Assembly (NCBI GenBank): GCA_963768585.1
Contig: CAVYIF010000009.1
Location: forward strand, 1 to 64,000
DNA: 64,000 bases
Reading direction: 5' to 3'
DNA from: CAVUNY01 sp963768585
GTDB lineage: Bacteria; Chloroflexota; Anaerolineae; Anaerolineales; Anaerolineaceae
In this document: positions 8,276 through 17,853 of the stretch, one piece after another
Layout: each line of letters begins with the position of its first letter
How positions within the stretch are numbered: position 1 is the stretch's first letter
Notes under the pieces: generated by a model
What the model was told of the DNA's origin: nothing
The model's input: only the letters and a program-made list of their open reading frames with translations
Databases searched by the model: none
Program-made: the position numbers and the translations under genes

Positions 8276-10943
8276 TTACAACAATTCCAAATCTCTTGCT
8301 CGCGCCGCCGCCCGCATGCGGCTGTTTACATTGAGTTTGCGGTAAATGCTGGCTGTATGCGCTTTCACCGTGCCAACAGTGATGACGCATCGATTCGCAA
8401 TTTCAGAATTCGAAAGCCCATCCGCAAGGAGGTGCAAAACTTCTAATTCTCTGTTACTTAAAGGATCGATCAGAGCCTGGGATTCCACGTCTTCATGGTT
8501 TGGAGATTGCTGAACAGCCGAAATAAGTTTGGCAACGAATTGGGGTTAATCCCCTGAGACCCGGCTCGGCGCAGTAATTCCTCTATGGGTGCACCTTCAT
8601 TAATAAATACGCGCACATATCCTTCTGGTTCAGCCAAGGCAAGCGCCTCCTCCAATTTGGCCAATGCCGCCTCTTTATCGCCCTGTAAATGTAAGGCTTT
8701 AGCCAGCAGCACCAGCAGCCTGATAACACTCCCCACGCGTCCTTCGATTTGCGCCTCTTCTCTCAGCCATTCCAGATGCTTCAAAAATTTGACGTTCTGT
8801 TGCGCGCTCGCTCCTTGCAAACGTTCGTTGTGCGCGAGAAGGATTCGCGCAGTGGTTATCTGCTCAACCTCAAGGGCCAGGCTGAGTTTACCGGGTTGAC
8901 TTAACGGATGCTCTTTAGCCCATTGTGATACAGCTGGCGTATTTCCTTGTTTCATCCACAATTGGATCCGCAGTTCTGCCAGCAGCGCCAGAACGTAGAC
9001 GTAATCGCATTTCTGGCCCAAACGTTCGGCTTGTTCCAAAGTCTCAAGCGCACTCGCTATGTCACCGCACGCTAAATACACGCGGGCAAGAATGATGCTG
9101 CCGGCAAGCTGGTAAGGTACGAAACCGCCAAGCTCACTTTGTTTTATACCTTCTGTCGCGTAGCGCTGTGCACCCTCCAGATCGTTCCATTCGTACAACG
9201 ATCCGGCGATTCCCACATAAGCCATGCCGGCAAAGGGGACAGGGTGCCTGTCGGGTTTCTCGACCAGTTTGAGCATCTGTTGGTAGGTGTTGACCGCCTG
9301 ATGCAAGGTGCCTCGCATCTCGAAAGCACGGCCCAAGAAAGCCGTGGCGGTCATCGTGAGATAGGGCTCACCGGCTTTCCGGTCAGTTTAATCGCTTTCG
9401 TCAATTCCTGGGCAGCCGCCATCGGGTTACCGCTCCAGTGGTATGCCAGACCCAGTGTCTGGGCGACAATCCCTCGCAGGAATACATTGTCGGCAGGTAG
9501 ATGTTCAGCAGCCTGGTGTGCCAGTGCGATCGCGCGTGTTATGTCGCCATGGACAGCAGCAACATGCGCCCGGACCGTTTCGACCTCACCCCGTACAGTG
9601 TGCAGATCGACATTTTGCAGCCTTTGCTCGACTTCGTCCACAGCACCGCTATATGCCAGGGCCCAGACGTTGAAGAAAATGAGCCGTGGTCGGGAACGCA
9701 GCAGCTCGTCAGGCAGTTGGTCTATCCAGCTTAATAATGTTGCCAGCTCGCCGCGCATCAGCACGGACCAGGCGGACCGCTCAATTAAATCGGCTGCACG
9801 CTGATGATCACCTGCGTTCAGGGCATGGCTCACCGCGTCAAGCATCAGCCCAGTTTGCTCATACCATTTGCTGGCTCGCTGGTGTAGTTCTGGCACAATC
9901 TCTTGCCTTTCCATCTGCTGGCGCTGGCGGAGCAGGTCAGCAAAGAGGTGGTGATAGCGATACCAGCGACGCTCGTCATCCAAAGGAACGATGAACAAGT
10001 TGGCCGCATCCAGGACCTCCAGAATCTTCTGGCTATCGGTACGACCGGTAATGGCATCACACAACGGGGCCGTCAGCCGGTCAAGAATCGCCGTATCCAA
10101 TAAAAATGCCTGAACGTCAGCGGCTTGACGGTTAAACACCTCTTCAGTTAGATAATCCAGAATAAAACGGTGGCTGCCGGTGAAAGCATCGATAAACCCG
10201 GTAATATCCTCATGCTCTTTCAAAGAGATTGCAGCTAATTGCAACCCGGCAATCCACCCTTCTGTACGCTGTTCCAGCGCTGCAACTTGTTCGGTTGGCA
10301 GGGCAAGCTTCATGGTGCCGTTGAGAAAAGCCCTCGCCTCGTCGGTAGTAAAACTGAGATCCGCGGCGCGCACTTCGACCAATTGGCCCTCGGCTCGCAG
10401 ACGAGGGAAAGGCAGCGGTGGATCGACGCGAGTAGAAATAACGAGCTGCAGCGTCGGTGGCTGGTTTTCAAGCAAAAATAGGGCTAATTCGTGGACACGG
10501 AGATTCTGAATGAGATGATAATCGTCCAGAATGAGGATGAAAAATTCGCGGATCGAGGCAATCTCATTGACGATTTGGGTCAATACCAGCTCAATCGGCG
10601 AGCGCCCCGTGGTAGAAGCGATGCCAGCAGATCGCAGGATATCGCCTGCACCTGTGCCCAGGTCCGGTTCGATTTGCTGTAGCGCAGCAATCAAATAGGA
10701 CAAAAATCGCACCGGGTCATTATCTGCCTTGTCCAGGGAAAACCAGGTGTAAGGAAGCTCGCTGTCCGCGAGCCACTGGTACAACAGGGTTGTCTTGCCG
10801 AATCCGGTTGGAGCAGATACAAGTGTCAACTTTGTACAGCCAGCCAGGTTCAACAATTTTATCAGGCGCGGTCGTGTAACCAGGTTGGTCCGTGAAGAGG
10901 GGACGTGAAGCTTGGTGGAAAGCAGCGGCTCAGACATTGGCAT
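8276..10943 (-). pseudogene. MalT-like LuxR-family ATP-dependent regulator, two frameshifts
   Basis: Three frames form one protein of about 890 residues, the usual MalT-family length. Segment 1 (10943-9351) holds the STAND ATPase with Walker A SAPTGFGKTT and the FILILDDYHLI Walker B. Segment 2 (9354-8470) is a TPR-like helical repeat region. Segment 3 (8488-8276) is a LuxR helix-turn-helix (LSNRELEVLHLLADGLSNSEIA, VGTVKAHTASIYRKL). One-base losses near 9372 and in the C-run near 8543 break the gene; the second restores NPQFVAKLISAVQQ before the HTH. The first break creates an ATGA stop/start overlap, so split translation is formally possible. MalT proteins sense an inducer and activate transcription; the inducer here is unknown. 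Confidence 0.8.
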
Positions 10944-11398
10944 ATTGATTATACATCTCTCAGACCTGATTTTTTTGCCCGAGCGTCACCCATTGCTTCA
11001 ATCAGGAACGACCTCATCAGGGGGTTAGTCAACGGATTCCCGACGACTGCGATCAGCCTCCGTCCAGCCCAACTCGTCTGGTGACTTTCTGGGAATACCA
11101 AATATCGTGCGCTATCCGTTTCTATCGGAAAAATAAATCATTAACTGGGATTACTGAAGCCAAAATTTACCCAAAATATGGCGAACTCTATCCCAGTCAC
11201 GCAATAAAAACCTGCGGATAGGAAAAATAGCCGGGACAGGCATCTTCCACGATTACCAAATACAGCCTTCTTCTCAGGTTTACACTGATGGTTAGGTTTT
11301 TTACACCATACAGGCAATCATGGAAAGCAAGAGCCGATCCGGGATTTCAAATGCCAGGAACCGAACATTACGGTTCTTATATCAAGAATATTCATAAA
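10944..11398. other. 455-bp region without a supported gene
   Basis: This stretch lies upstream of the MalT-like gene and downstream of the GGDEF gene. No convincing open frame or transposon piece was found. It should contain the MalT-like gene promoter near 10950-11000, but no clear -35/-10 pair was identified. Confidence 0.4.
11358..11376 (-). terminator. Weak hairpin after the KaiBC/c-di-GMP array
   Basis: GAACCG and CGGTTC form a 6-bp stem with a 7-base loop, 23 bases past the stop of the last gene of the array. There is no clear T-tract, so it is a weak terminator candidate. A stronger hairpin with the same GAACCG core is found at 30753-30781. Confidence 0.3.
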
Positions 11399-12484
11399 TC
11401 ATAATAGCGCTGGATGAGGAGACAAATTGCCAGATAAGTCTATCCCTCCGCCCTTTTTCAGATCCTGTGCGGCAACGACCCGATCGCGCCCCTCATCCTT
11501 AGCGCGGTACATGGCAGCGTCAGCAGCGGCCAGCAGAGGCAAACGACTCGAACCATGCTCAGGAAATGCCGCCACCCCAAGTGAAAGCGTAACAGTCTCG
11601 AGGAGCATCCCGCTGTGCGACAATTTGAGCTTTTTTGCATCCAGGCGCAGGCGTTCAGCCCGCTGCCGCGTTGCTTCTAACGAGGCTTCAGGCAGGATCA
11701 GAACAAACTCTTCGCCGCCGTAGCGGCAGGCAATATCCGAGCCGCGGATGCTGGCAATTAAAGATGCTCCCAATGCCTGCAGCACCACATCTCCAGCAGC
11801 GTGACCGTAGCTGTCATTGAAATCCTTGAAATGGTCTATGTCCAACATGATAATGCCAACCGAGAGATGTTTGCGGCCTGCCCGGCTGAGCTCGCGTTCC
11901 AGGGTTTCATCCAGGTAGCGCCGGTTGAACAGGCCGGTCAGCGAATCGCGCACCGAAAGCTCGCGCAGCCCGGCCTCACTTTCAAGCAGCAGGCGGGTCT
12001 GCTCGTCAATTTGCTTGAGATCCTCCCGGTTGATAAAATTGGATACGGCCCCCAGCACGGAAGCAAAAAAGATAAAGATCATAAAACTGACCCAGTTAAT
12101 GGAAGCCGTGGCGGGCACAAAGTTTGGCATCCATAACAGCAGCCCGAACTGGAGGACGGTCATGATGACTATCACCCGCGCCGATGCAAGCATACTTGTT
12201 AAGATCACCGGGAGCACCAGGTAGGTCAAGGGCACAAAATCGCCTTGCAGGATGGCGGGATCTGCTAAAAGTGAACCCCACGGGCCCAGGAAAGCACAGG
12301 TGATGGTCAAATGGGAGGATGCCCCATAAAATCCCTTGCGGTTCAGGCCAAATCCCGCCAATAAACCCATCAGCAGCCCTGCCATCAGGAAAACATACAG
12401 GTCGTTCCGCATGCTATTCCCTTGGTTGAACAAAAGAATTGCGACGAGTGCCACACTGATCAAAAAGATTAGCGTAATTTGCAT
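11399..12484 (-). CDS. Membrane GGDEF diguanylate cyclase (likely 5'-frameshifted)
   Basis: The 361-residue open frame has five or six membrane segments (about residues 1-150), a short linker and a GGDEF domain (about 175-340) with DSLTGLFNRRYLDE, MLDIDHFKDFNDSYGH and the active-site RYGGEEF. It should make c-di-GMP from two GTP. No RxxD inhibitory-site motif is obvious before GGEEF. The real start is probably ATG 12609, with AAAGGA upstream: that frame reads MPFNPPKYPLWKQMLARTV and would run into this one if one C were restored near 12506-12511, giving RRRSRVLAWMQITLIF. It is the last gene of the KaiBC array, only about 30 bases after the HD-GYP stop if that start is right. Confidence 0.8.
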   Translation of the reverse strand: MQITLIFLISVALVAILLFNQGNSMRNDLYVFLMAGLLMGLLAGFGLNRKGFYGASSHLTITCAFLGPWGSLLADPAILQGDFVPLTYLVLPVILTSMLASARVIVIMTVLQFGLLLWMPNFVPATASINWVSFMIFIFFASVLGAVSNFINREDLKQIDEQTRLLLESEAGLRELSVRDSLTGLFNRRYLDETLERELSRAGRKHLSVGIIMLDIDHFKDFNDSYGHAAGDVVLQALGASLIASIRGSDIACRYGGEEFVLILPEASLEATRQRAERLRLDAKKLKLSHSGMLLETVTLSLGVAAFPEHGSSRLPLLAAADAAMYRAKDEGRDRVVAAQDLKKGGGIDLSGNLSPHPALL

Positions 12485-12639
12485 CCAGGCCAGAACACGA
12501 CTCCGGCGGCGTTAGGTTCCGGCAGTCCAGCCGCTGTTTCGCCCAGCCAACGCACAGTTCTGGCCAGCATTTGTTTCCAAAGGGGGTATTTTGGAGGGTT
12601 AAATGGCATATTTGGTTCCTTTGCTCGGTTTCATATCGA

Positions 12640-14652
12640 TCAAATCTCGTTTTGAGCGGTCTCTTTTTCATCCATGCCCAACAAGAATGTTTGCACCACT
12701 TGCGGATCGAAGTGGGCGCCAGAGCCCGATTGGATATGCTCAATCGTTTTCTCCTCCGACCAGGCTTTGCGATACGGACGGTCGGAGGTCAGGGCGTCCC
12801 ACACATCCACCACGGCAAAGATGCGTGCTGCCAGCGGTATTTGCTCGCCTTTAAGACCACGTGGGTAGCCCGTGCCGTCCCACTTCTCATGATGACAATA
12901 GGGAATGTCCAGCGCCTGGCGCAAATAGCGTATGGGAGAAAGCATTTCATAGGCCATTGAAGGATGTTTTTTCATCACCACCCATTCCTCTTCTGTTAAT
13001 GGACCGGGCTTGAGCAAGATCCCATCCGGGACTCCCATCTTGCCTATGTCGTGCAGCAGCGCTCCCCGGCGGATGTGCGCCAATTCATCTTCGCGCAGAC
13101 CGAATGACCGCGCCAACAGTAGCGTTTTATCCGTTACCCGCAAGGAATGGCCTTCGGTCTCCTTGTCGCGCAGGTCGAGGGCATGTGACCAGCCTTCAAT
13201 TGTATCGTTGTAGGCCAGCGTAAGTTCGACGTTGGAGCGTGTCAAACTATCGAACAGCAAGGTATTGTCAACCGCGATGGCAGCCTGCTCGGCCAGGGCT
13301 TTGAGAAACCCGAGCCATTCATCATCAAACTTGAAAGTTTTGCGATTGAATATTTCCAGAATGCCTTTCACCTGCCCTTTCGAAATCAAGGGCACACCAT
13401 AATATTCGACGAAATTCTCGTCTGCCAAATTTAGATTAAAAAATGCGTTGTTCGGAGCTTGAAGATTTGAGACATGAACAATGATCCGCTCCAAAGCGGC
13501 CCGCCCGGCATGACCCTCTCCCAGACGCAGCCGCGAGCCCTGGATGGCGTTGGTGCGAAAACCCTGCCCGCAGAAGAATTCCAGGGTCTGTGTACCGGAA
13601 TTAAGTAGAAGCACGCTGGCTGCATCGACGCTCAACTGCTTGATAACCTGGGCAAGGACAGTCATTAAGCTAATTTTCAGGTCGACACCAGAGGTGATCG
13701 CCCGGTCAATTTCACTCAGTGCAGAGAGCTGCTGTAAACGACGATCGGTCTCCTGGCGCAGCAGCATGCGCCGGATGGCGGACGCCGCCTGATCGCCAAT
13801 ATTACCGATCAAGGAAAGCTTCTGTGGCGTAATTGGCTCACGGTCTTCACCTCTCGCTTCACCAAATATCAGCAGTCCCAGGAGTTGATCCGAGTCGCTT
13901 CCGGTTTTTCCGACACGGAGGGGCGTGACACAGATTGAACGAACGTGATTTAGCAGGAGAGCCTTATGCTCTTCGCTCCCGACTTTTAAATCGCTCGCAT
14001 TAAGAACAACCGGTTTATGTCCTTTCATAATGCGGCGGCAATAGGGCAGGGCAGAGATAGGCTTACTGTCTCCAACGAAAAGATCATAATCAAGATCACG
14101 GATTGGATGCGCAGCCCGCATGATCAAATTATCGCCTTCTAAAAGTCCAATTCTGGAAAATGTCATATGAACATTCTCTACGGCATTATGATTTACGATA
14201 TCTAATACCTGTTCGAGGTTCTTAGCATCGGCCAGGGAACGCGAGAGTCCATAAAGCATCTTCAATTCTTGAGTGCGGGATTGAATTTCTTGCTCCGCCC
14301 GTATCCGTTCCGTAATATCCCGGATATTGCACTGAATTACTTTTTTATGGTCAACCAAATAGACGTTGCTGACAAATTCGACATTATTGAGCCGCCCATC
14401 TTTGGATCGAAGGGGTAAATTCTCATAACGGATAAAGTCATTCTTTCTTAATTCTTGGAATGCCAATTGGTTTGCCGCAATATCCGTGAAAGCGCCTAAC
14501 TCCCAGAGCCTCTTGCCCAAGATTTCTTCGTACGAATATCCCAGCATCGTGACCAGATATGGGTTTACGTCGAAGATCGCTCCTGTACCGGCATCCAGGA
14601 GGAGCACGCCATCATGGGCGGCTTCAAAGAGCCGCCGGTAGCGCATTTCCAA
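12640..14652 (-). CDS. PAS-GAF-GAF-HD-GYP c-di-GMP phosphodiesterase (C-terminal half of a split gene)
   Basis: The 670-residue frame contains a PAS domain (about residues 5-120), two GAF domains (about 130-295 and 305-480) and an HD-GYP domain (about 495-655) with LLHDIGKMGVPDG and HHEKWDGTGYPRGLKG, all the residues expected of an active c-di-GMP phosphodiesterase. The start overlaps the end of the upstream PAS frame. Removing one base from the TTTT run at 14651-14654 fuses the two (TLRDLEMRYRRLFEAA), giving one protein of about 1106 residues. It lies between kaiB and the membrane GGDEF gene. It is closely similar by eye to the second HD-GYP gene at 20812-21906. Confidence 0.82.
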   Translation of the reverse strand: MEMRYRRLFEAAHDGVLLLDAGTGAIFDVNPYLVTMLGYSYEEILGKRLWELGAFTDIAANQLAFQELRKNDFIRYENLPLRSKDGRLNNVEFVSNVYLVDHKKVIQCNIRDITERIRAEQEIQSRTQELKMLYGLSRSLADAKNLEQVLDIVNHNAVENVHMTFSRIGLLEGDNLIMRAAHPIRDLDYDLFVGDSKPISALPYCRRIMKGHKPVVLNASDLKVGSEEHKALLLNHVRSICVTPLRVGKTGSDSDQLLGLLIFGEARGEDREPITPQKLSLIGNIGDQAASAIRRMLLRQETDRRLQQLSALSEIDRAITSGVDLKISLMTVLAQVIKQLSVDAASVLLLNSGTQTLEFFCGQGFRTNAIQGSRLRLGEGHAGRAALERIIVHVSNLQAPNNAFFNLNLADENFVEYYGVPLISKGQVKGILEIFNRKTFKFDDEWLGFLKALAEQAAIAVDNTLLFDSLTRSNVELTLAYNDTIEGWSHALDLRDKETEGHSLRVTDKTLLLARSFGLREDELAHIRRGALLHDIGKMGVPDGILLKPGPLTEEEWVVMKKHPSMAYEMLSPIRYLRQALDIPYCHHEKWDGTGYPRGLKGEQIPLAARIFAVVDVWDALTSDRPYRKAWSEEKTIEHIQSGSGAHFDPQVVQTFLLGMDEKETAQNEI

Positions 14653-15961
14653 AATCTCTTAATGTCTCCTCCGCCCGCTTGCGTTCGGTAACATTGTCAA
14701 AAGCTGCGATGAAGGTACCGGTTTCCGGACTATAAACAGCGATGGAAAACCACATTCCTAACTGTTCAACATAAGTGTCGAATCTCTCCGGTTTTCCCGT
14801 TGATGCCACTCTGCCATAAATTTCCAACTGCTCCTGGTTTGTGGATTGAAATCCAGGTACGGCTTCAGAGACTTTTTTCCCAACGACATTTTTAAGACCA
14901 GTGAGTTGTTCAAAATTACTGTTGACATCGATGTAAACAAAGTCTCGCGGCAGGTTGTTTTCATAAAGCATTCTACAATATGCGAATCCTTCAAGCATAT
15001 TCTCGAATAACGAACGATACTGTTTTTCACTGGTTCGGAGCGCTGCTTCGCCTTTTTTTTGCTCTGTGATGTCTCGAAAGCTGGCGATGGCCCCATATAT
15101 TTGATTTTTATCATCCAACAACGGGGATGCATTGACTGAAAGCCACTTGACTGCACCGTTAGGGGCAATGATGCCATGCTCCAGCGCATTGACCTCGCGT
15201 TGTTCTCTCAGCGCAATTGCCAGCGGTAATTGATCAAGGGGATACGGTTTACCATCTGCATCAATCTGTTTCCATTCGCCTGATTGATAATAAATCCCGC
15301 TGATCTTTTTCTTATGAATTTCAAGGATACGCTCAGCCGCCGGATTGGCATACGTGATTTTTCCTGACAAATCCACGACAACCATCCCATCCACCAGGGA
15401 CTGCAGCATCTTGTCCAGTTTATGTTCAGCTTCCCACTGCGCCTGCTCCACCCTTTTACGCTCGGTGAGGTCTGTTACCACGATAGTGATGCCCTTTACA
15501 TCGTCCGTTTCCAAAAGATGGGCGGAAAGCTGCACCGCCACGAACTTTCCCTGCGCGGTTCGAATGCGGAACTCTCCCCTGGCGACATCCAGTCCAGATT
15601 CCTTATATATTGCAGCCAACCTGCCTTGATCTTCTGATGGAACCAAATCTTTAAACGGGGTGCCAATCAATCTTTCGAGTGGGGTTTGGACTATTTCTGC
15701 GAAGCGCGAATTGCAGAAGAATATCGTTCCATCTGGAATCAGAGTCACCGCGCCTTCACCCATGGAATCGACCATGGCCTGGTAAGGATAATCTGCGCCC
15801 TTCAGTAAAAGGGCGCGTGTTTTCTCGGATTGGGCGACGATCAGGGCGTCCACTTCACCGTCGCGGATAGCACGGATGGTTTCTTCCGCTTCTTCAAGAC
15901 GGGCGCGAAGGTCCTTTGTTTCGTTCAATAATTCCTGGCGCGATTTTATTTTTTCTGTCAT
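14624..15961 (-). CDS. Multi-PAS sensor module (N-terminal half of the split HD-GYP gene)
   Basis: The frame encodes a short coiled coil (LRARLEEAEETIRAIRDGEVDALIV), then three PAS domains (about residues 60-175, 180-300 and 315-435), each ending in a TERKR-type linker. No output domain is present before the stop. The output lies in the overlapping next frame, and a one-base change at 14651-14654 joins them. The start is taken as ATG 15961 with GAGG six bases upstream; a GTG nine bases earlier is an alternative. The coiled coil and first PAS are nearly repeated at the N-terminus of the PAS-GGDEF protein at 17854-18864, so both probably sense the same input. Confidence 0.78.
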   Translation of the reverse strand: MTEKIKSRQELLNETKDLRARLEEAEETIRAIRDGEVDALIVAQSEKTRALLLKGADYPYQAMVDSMGEGAVTLIPDGTIFFCNSRFAEIVQTPLERLIGTPFKDLVPSEDQGRLAAIYKESGLDVARGEFRIRTAQGKFVAVQLSAHLLETDDVKGITIVVTDLTERKRVEQAQWEAEHKLDKMLQSLVDGMVVVDLSGKITYANPAAERILEIHKKKISGIYYQSGEWKQIDADGKPYPLDQLPLAIALREQREVNALEHGIIAPNGAVKWLSVNASPLLDDKNQIYGAIASFRDITEQKKGEAALRTSEKQYRSLFENMLEGFAYCRMLYENNLPRDFVYIDVNSNFEQLTGLKNVVGKKVSEAVPGFQSTNQEQLEIYGRVASTGKPERFDTYVEQLGMWFSIAVYSPETGTFIAAFDNVTERKRAEETLRDFGNALPAAL

Positions 15962-16007
15962 AGGCCTCACCCATGGAATAGTATTATTTTACCTGCCATT
16001 TTGCTTT

Positions 16008-16316
16008 TTATGATTTTTCGCGTAAATCGAGGCCGATCAGCACCCGCTCTGTATTCGATAGGTCGCCGATAATTTTCTTGATCGGCTCCGGCAATTTGCG
16101 AACCAATGTGGGTATGGCGAGAATTTGGTCACCGCTGGCCAATTGCGGATCTTTGAGTAAATCAATGATTTCGATATGATACTGACCCGCCAGGTGGTCC
16201 TCGCAAATCTTTTTGAGATTAGCGAAAGCAGCCAGGCTTTTTGGCGTTTGCCCCGCCACATAAAGGCGCAGTTCGTATGCTTTAACGGATGATTTCGAAT
16301 CAGATTTCTTCTTCAT
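16008..16316 (-). CDS. kaiB: KaiB-like circadian clock family protein
   Basis: The 102-residue protein matches KaiB in length and pattern: YELRLYVAGQTPKSLAAFANLKKICEDHL, then YHIEIIDLLKDPQLA and ILAIPTLVRKLPEPIKKIIGDLS, a thioredoxin-like fold segment. In cyanobacteria fold-switched KaiB binds the KaiC CI ring and drives dephosphorylation. The RBS (AAAGGAGGAG) is strong. It lies 77 bases after kaiC and 46 bases before the PAS/HD-GYP gene, all in one direction. No kaiA is present in the window, as is usual outside cyanobacteria. Confidence 0.9.
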   Translation of the reverse strand: MKKKSDSKSSVKAYELRLYVAGQTPKSLAAFANLKKICEDHLAGQYHIEIIDLLKDPQLASGDQILAIPTLVRKLPEPIKKIIGDLSNTERVLIGLDLREKS

Positions 16317-16393
16317 GCTTTCTCCTCCTTTACCATTCCTATCAATGGAGCGGTATAAAAATTCATTCGTTTCCAGTATTGCGAAATCAGAAC

Positions 16394-17836
16394 CTACATT
16401 TTAGAATTCGTGTGCCTGGCACCGCCAATTTTTATGCCATCATCAGTCAACGAGAATTCTCGAATTTGGTTCGAATGAGCCATCCCCCGCGACTTGAGGA
16501 TGTATATACCGCGCGTTCTTTCGCCACCCTTCTCCAGGTTTTGCACCAGGATCCAGGTGTCGATCAATGACGAAATACCGGTTTCAGATTGCTCTGGACC
16601 GTGGTCTTCCGTTGTAAAGCTGGTAAAAAGTGCGGTGATTTGATTTGATTTAAGGTAGTCAATGAGCCGCGTTACTGTGGATTTGACTTCGATTTCGGAA
16701 CCTACGCTCGTGAAGTCTGTGATCGGATCCAGTATTACAAGACTTGGCCCGAATTGCTTGATCGTGTCATACATGGTTACAAGGTGCATTTCGAGTCCAA
16801 AAAGCGTTGGACGGGCGATATGGAATTGGAGCAAACCTTTATTTACATGAGGTTCCAGATCGATTCCGATCGAGCGCATATTCCGAATGATTTGGTTTTT
16901 AGATTCCTCGAAGGCAAAATACAAACAGCGCTCGCCGCGCCTGCAGGCTGAGTCCACAAAAGCTGCCGCAAGGCTGCTCTTGCCAGCGCCGACTGTGCCG
17001 GAAAGCAGGATTGTGCTGCCGCGGTAGTAGCCCTTGCCCCCCAGCATGTCGTCCAGGCCCGCCACGCCGCTCGGGATTCGCTCGGTGGGTACAATATGGT
17101 CCAGGCCGAGCGATGTGATCGGCAGTACCGAGAAGCCGTTTTTACCGATTAAGAAAGGATATTCATTGGTCCCGTGGGTTGAACCGCGATACTTGACCAC
17201 TCGCAGCCGTCGGGTCGATATCTGGTGAATTACGCGATGGTCCAGCAGGATAACGCAATCGGCGACGTATTCCTCTAAACCATAACAAGTCAAAGCCCCT
17301 TCGCCACGTTCGGCAGTTATGATGGCTGTGACCCCCTTATCTTTCAACCAGCGGAATAAACGGCGCAGCTCTGCTCGTACGATAGAATGGTTCGAGAACC
17401 CTCCAAAAAGGGTTTCAATCGTATCCAACACCACTCGCTTGGCGCCCAGGGTGTCAATTGCATTGTTCAAACGGATAAACAGCCCGGTCAGGTCATAATC
17501 GCCGGCTTCTTCAATTTCACTTTGCTCAACCTTTACAAACTCTACTAACAGTTTTTTATTGTTTATCAAGTCCTCCAGATCGAACCCGAGGGAAGCAACA
17601 TTTTGAGCGAGTTCTTCCACCGTCTCTTCAAACGCCATAAAGACGCCAGGCTCATGGTATTGAACGGCTCCGTTAACCAGAAATTCCATGGCGAACAATG
17701 TTTTTCCGGCGCCGGCCCCGCCGCATACCAACGTCGGCCGGCCCTTTGGTATCCCTCCCTCCGTCACTTCATCCATCCCAGGAATTCCTGTAGGGGTTTT
17801 GGCCAGGGAAATCAACTTTGATTCGTTTAGAAGCAT
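16394..17836 (-). CDS. kaiC: KaiC-like double-domain RecA-family ATPase/autokinase
   Basis: The 480-residue protein has both KaiC domains. CI has Walker A GGAGAGKT (residues 39-46) and catalytic Glu pair FEE (70-71). CII has Walker A GTVGAGKS (280-287) and FEES (310-311). The CII autophosphorylation segment reads ETGISSLIDTW; Ser422 and Ser423 align by eye with Ser431/Thr432 of Synechococcus KaiC, and Ser417 with Thr426, so phosphocycling is possible but with Ser in place of Thr. The C-terminus is short and lacks an obvious long KaiA-binding tail. The start is ATG 17836 with AAGGAG. It is followed by kaiB and preceded by a PAS-GGDEF gene 17 bases away. Confidence 0.92.
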   Translation of the reverse strand: MLLNESKLISLAKTPTGIPGMDEVTEGGIPKGRPTLVCGGAGAGKTLFAMEFLVNGAVQYHEPGVFMAFEETVEELAQNVASLGFDLEDLINNKKLLVEFVKVEQSEIEEAGDYDLTGLFIRLNNAIDTLGAKRVVLDTIETLFGGFSNHSIVRAELRRLFRWLKDKGVTAIITAERGEGALTCYGLEEYVADCVILLDHRVIHQISTRRLRVVKYRGSTHGTNEYPFLIGKNGFSVLPITSLGLDHIVPTERIPSGVAGLDDMLGGKGYYRGSTILLSGTVGAGKSSLAAAFVDSACRRGERCLYFAFEESKNQIIRNMRSIGIDLEPHVNKGLLQFHIARPTLFGLEMHLVTMYDTIKQFGPSLVILDPITDFTSVGSEIEVKSTVTRLIDYLKSNQITALFTSFTTEDHGPEQSETGISSLIDTWILVQNLEKGGERTRGIYILKSRGMAHSNQIREFSLTDDGIKIGGARHTNSKM

Positions 17837-17853
17837 TATTTTCTCCTTATATA

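Noticed and set aside
9351..9372. Programmed frameshift or coupled two-gene design for the MalT-like regulator (ATGA overlap)
   Set aside because: A second break lies in the same gene in a C-run, and many other genes nearby have similar single-base breaks, so random indels explain it better.
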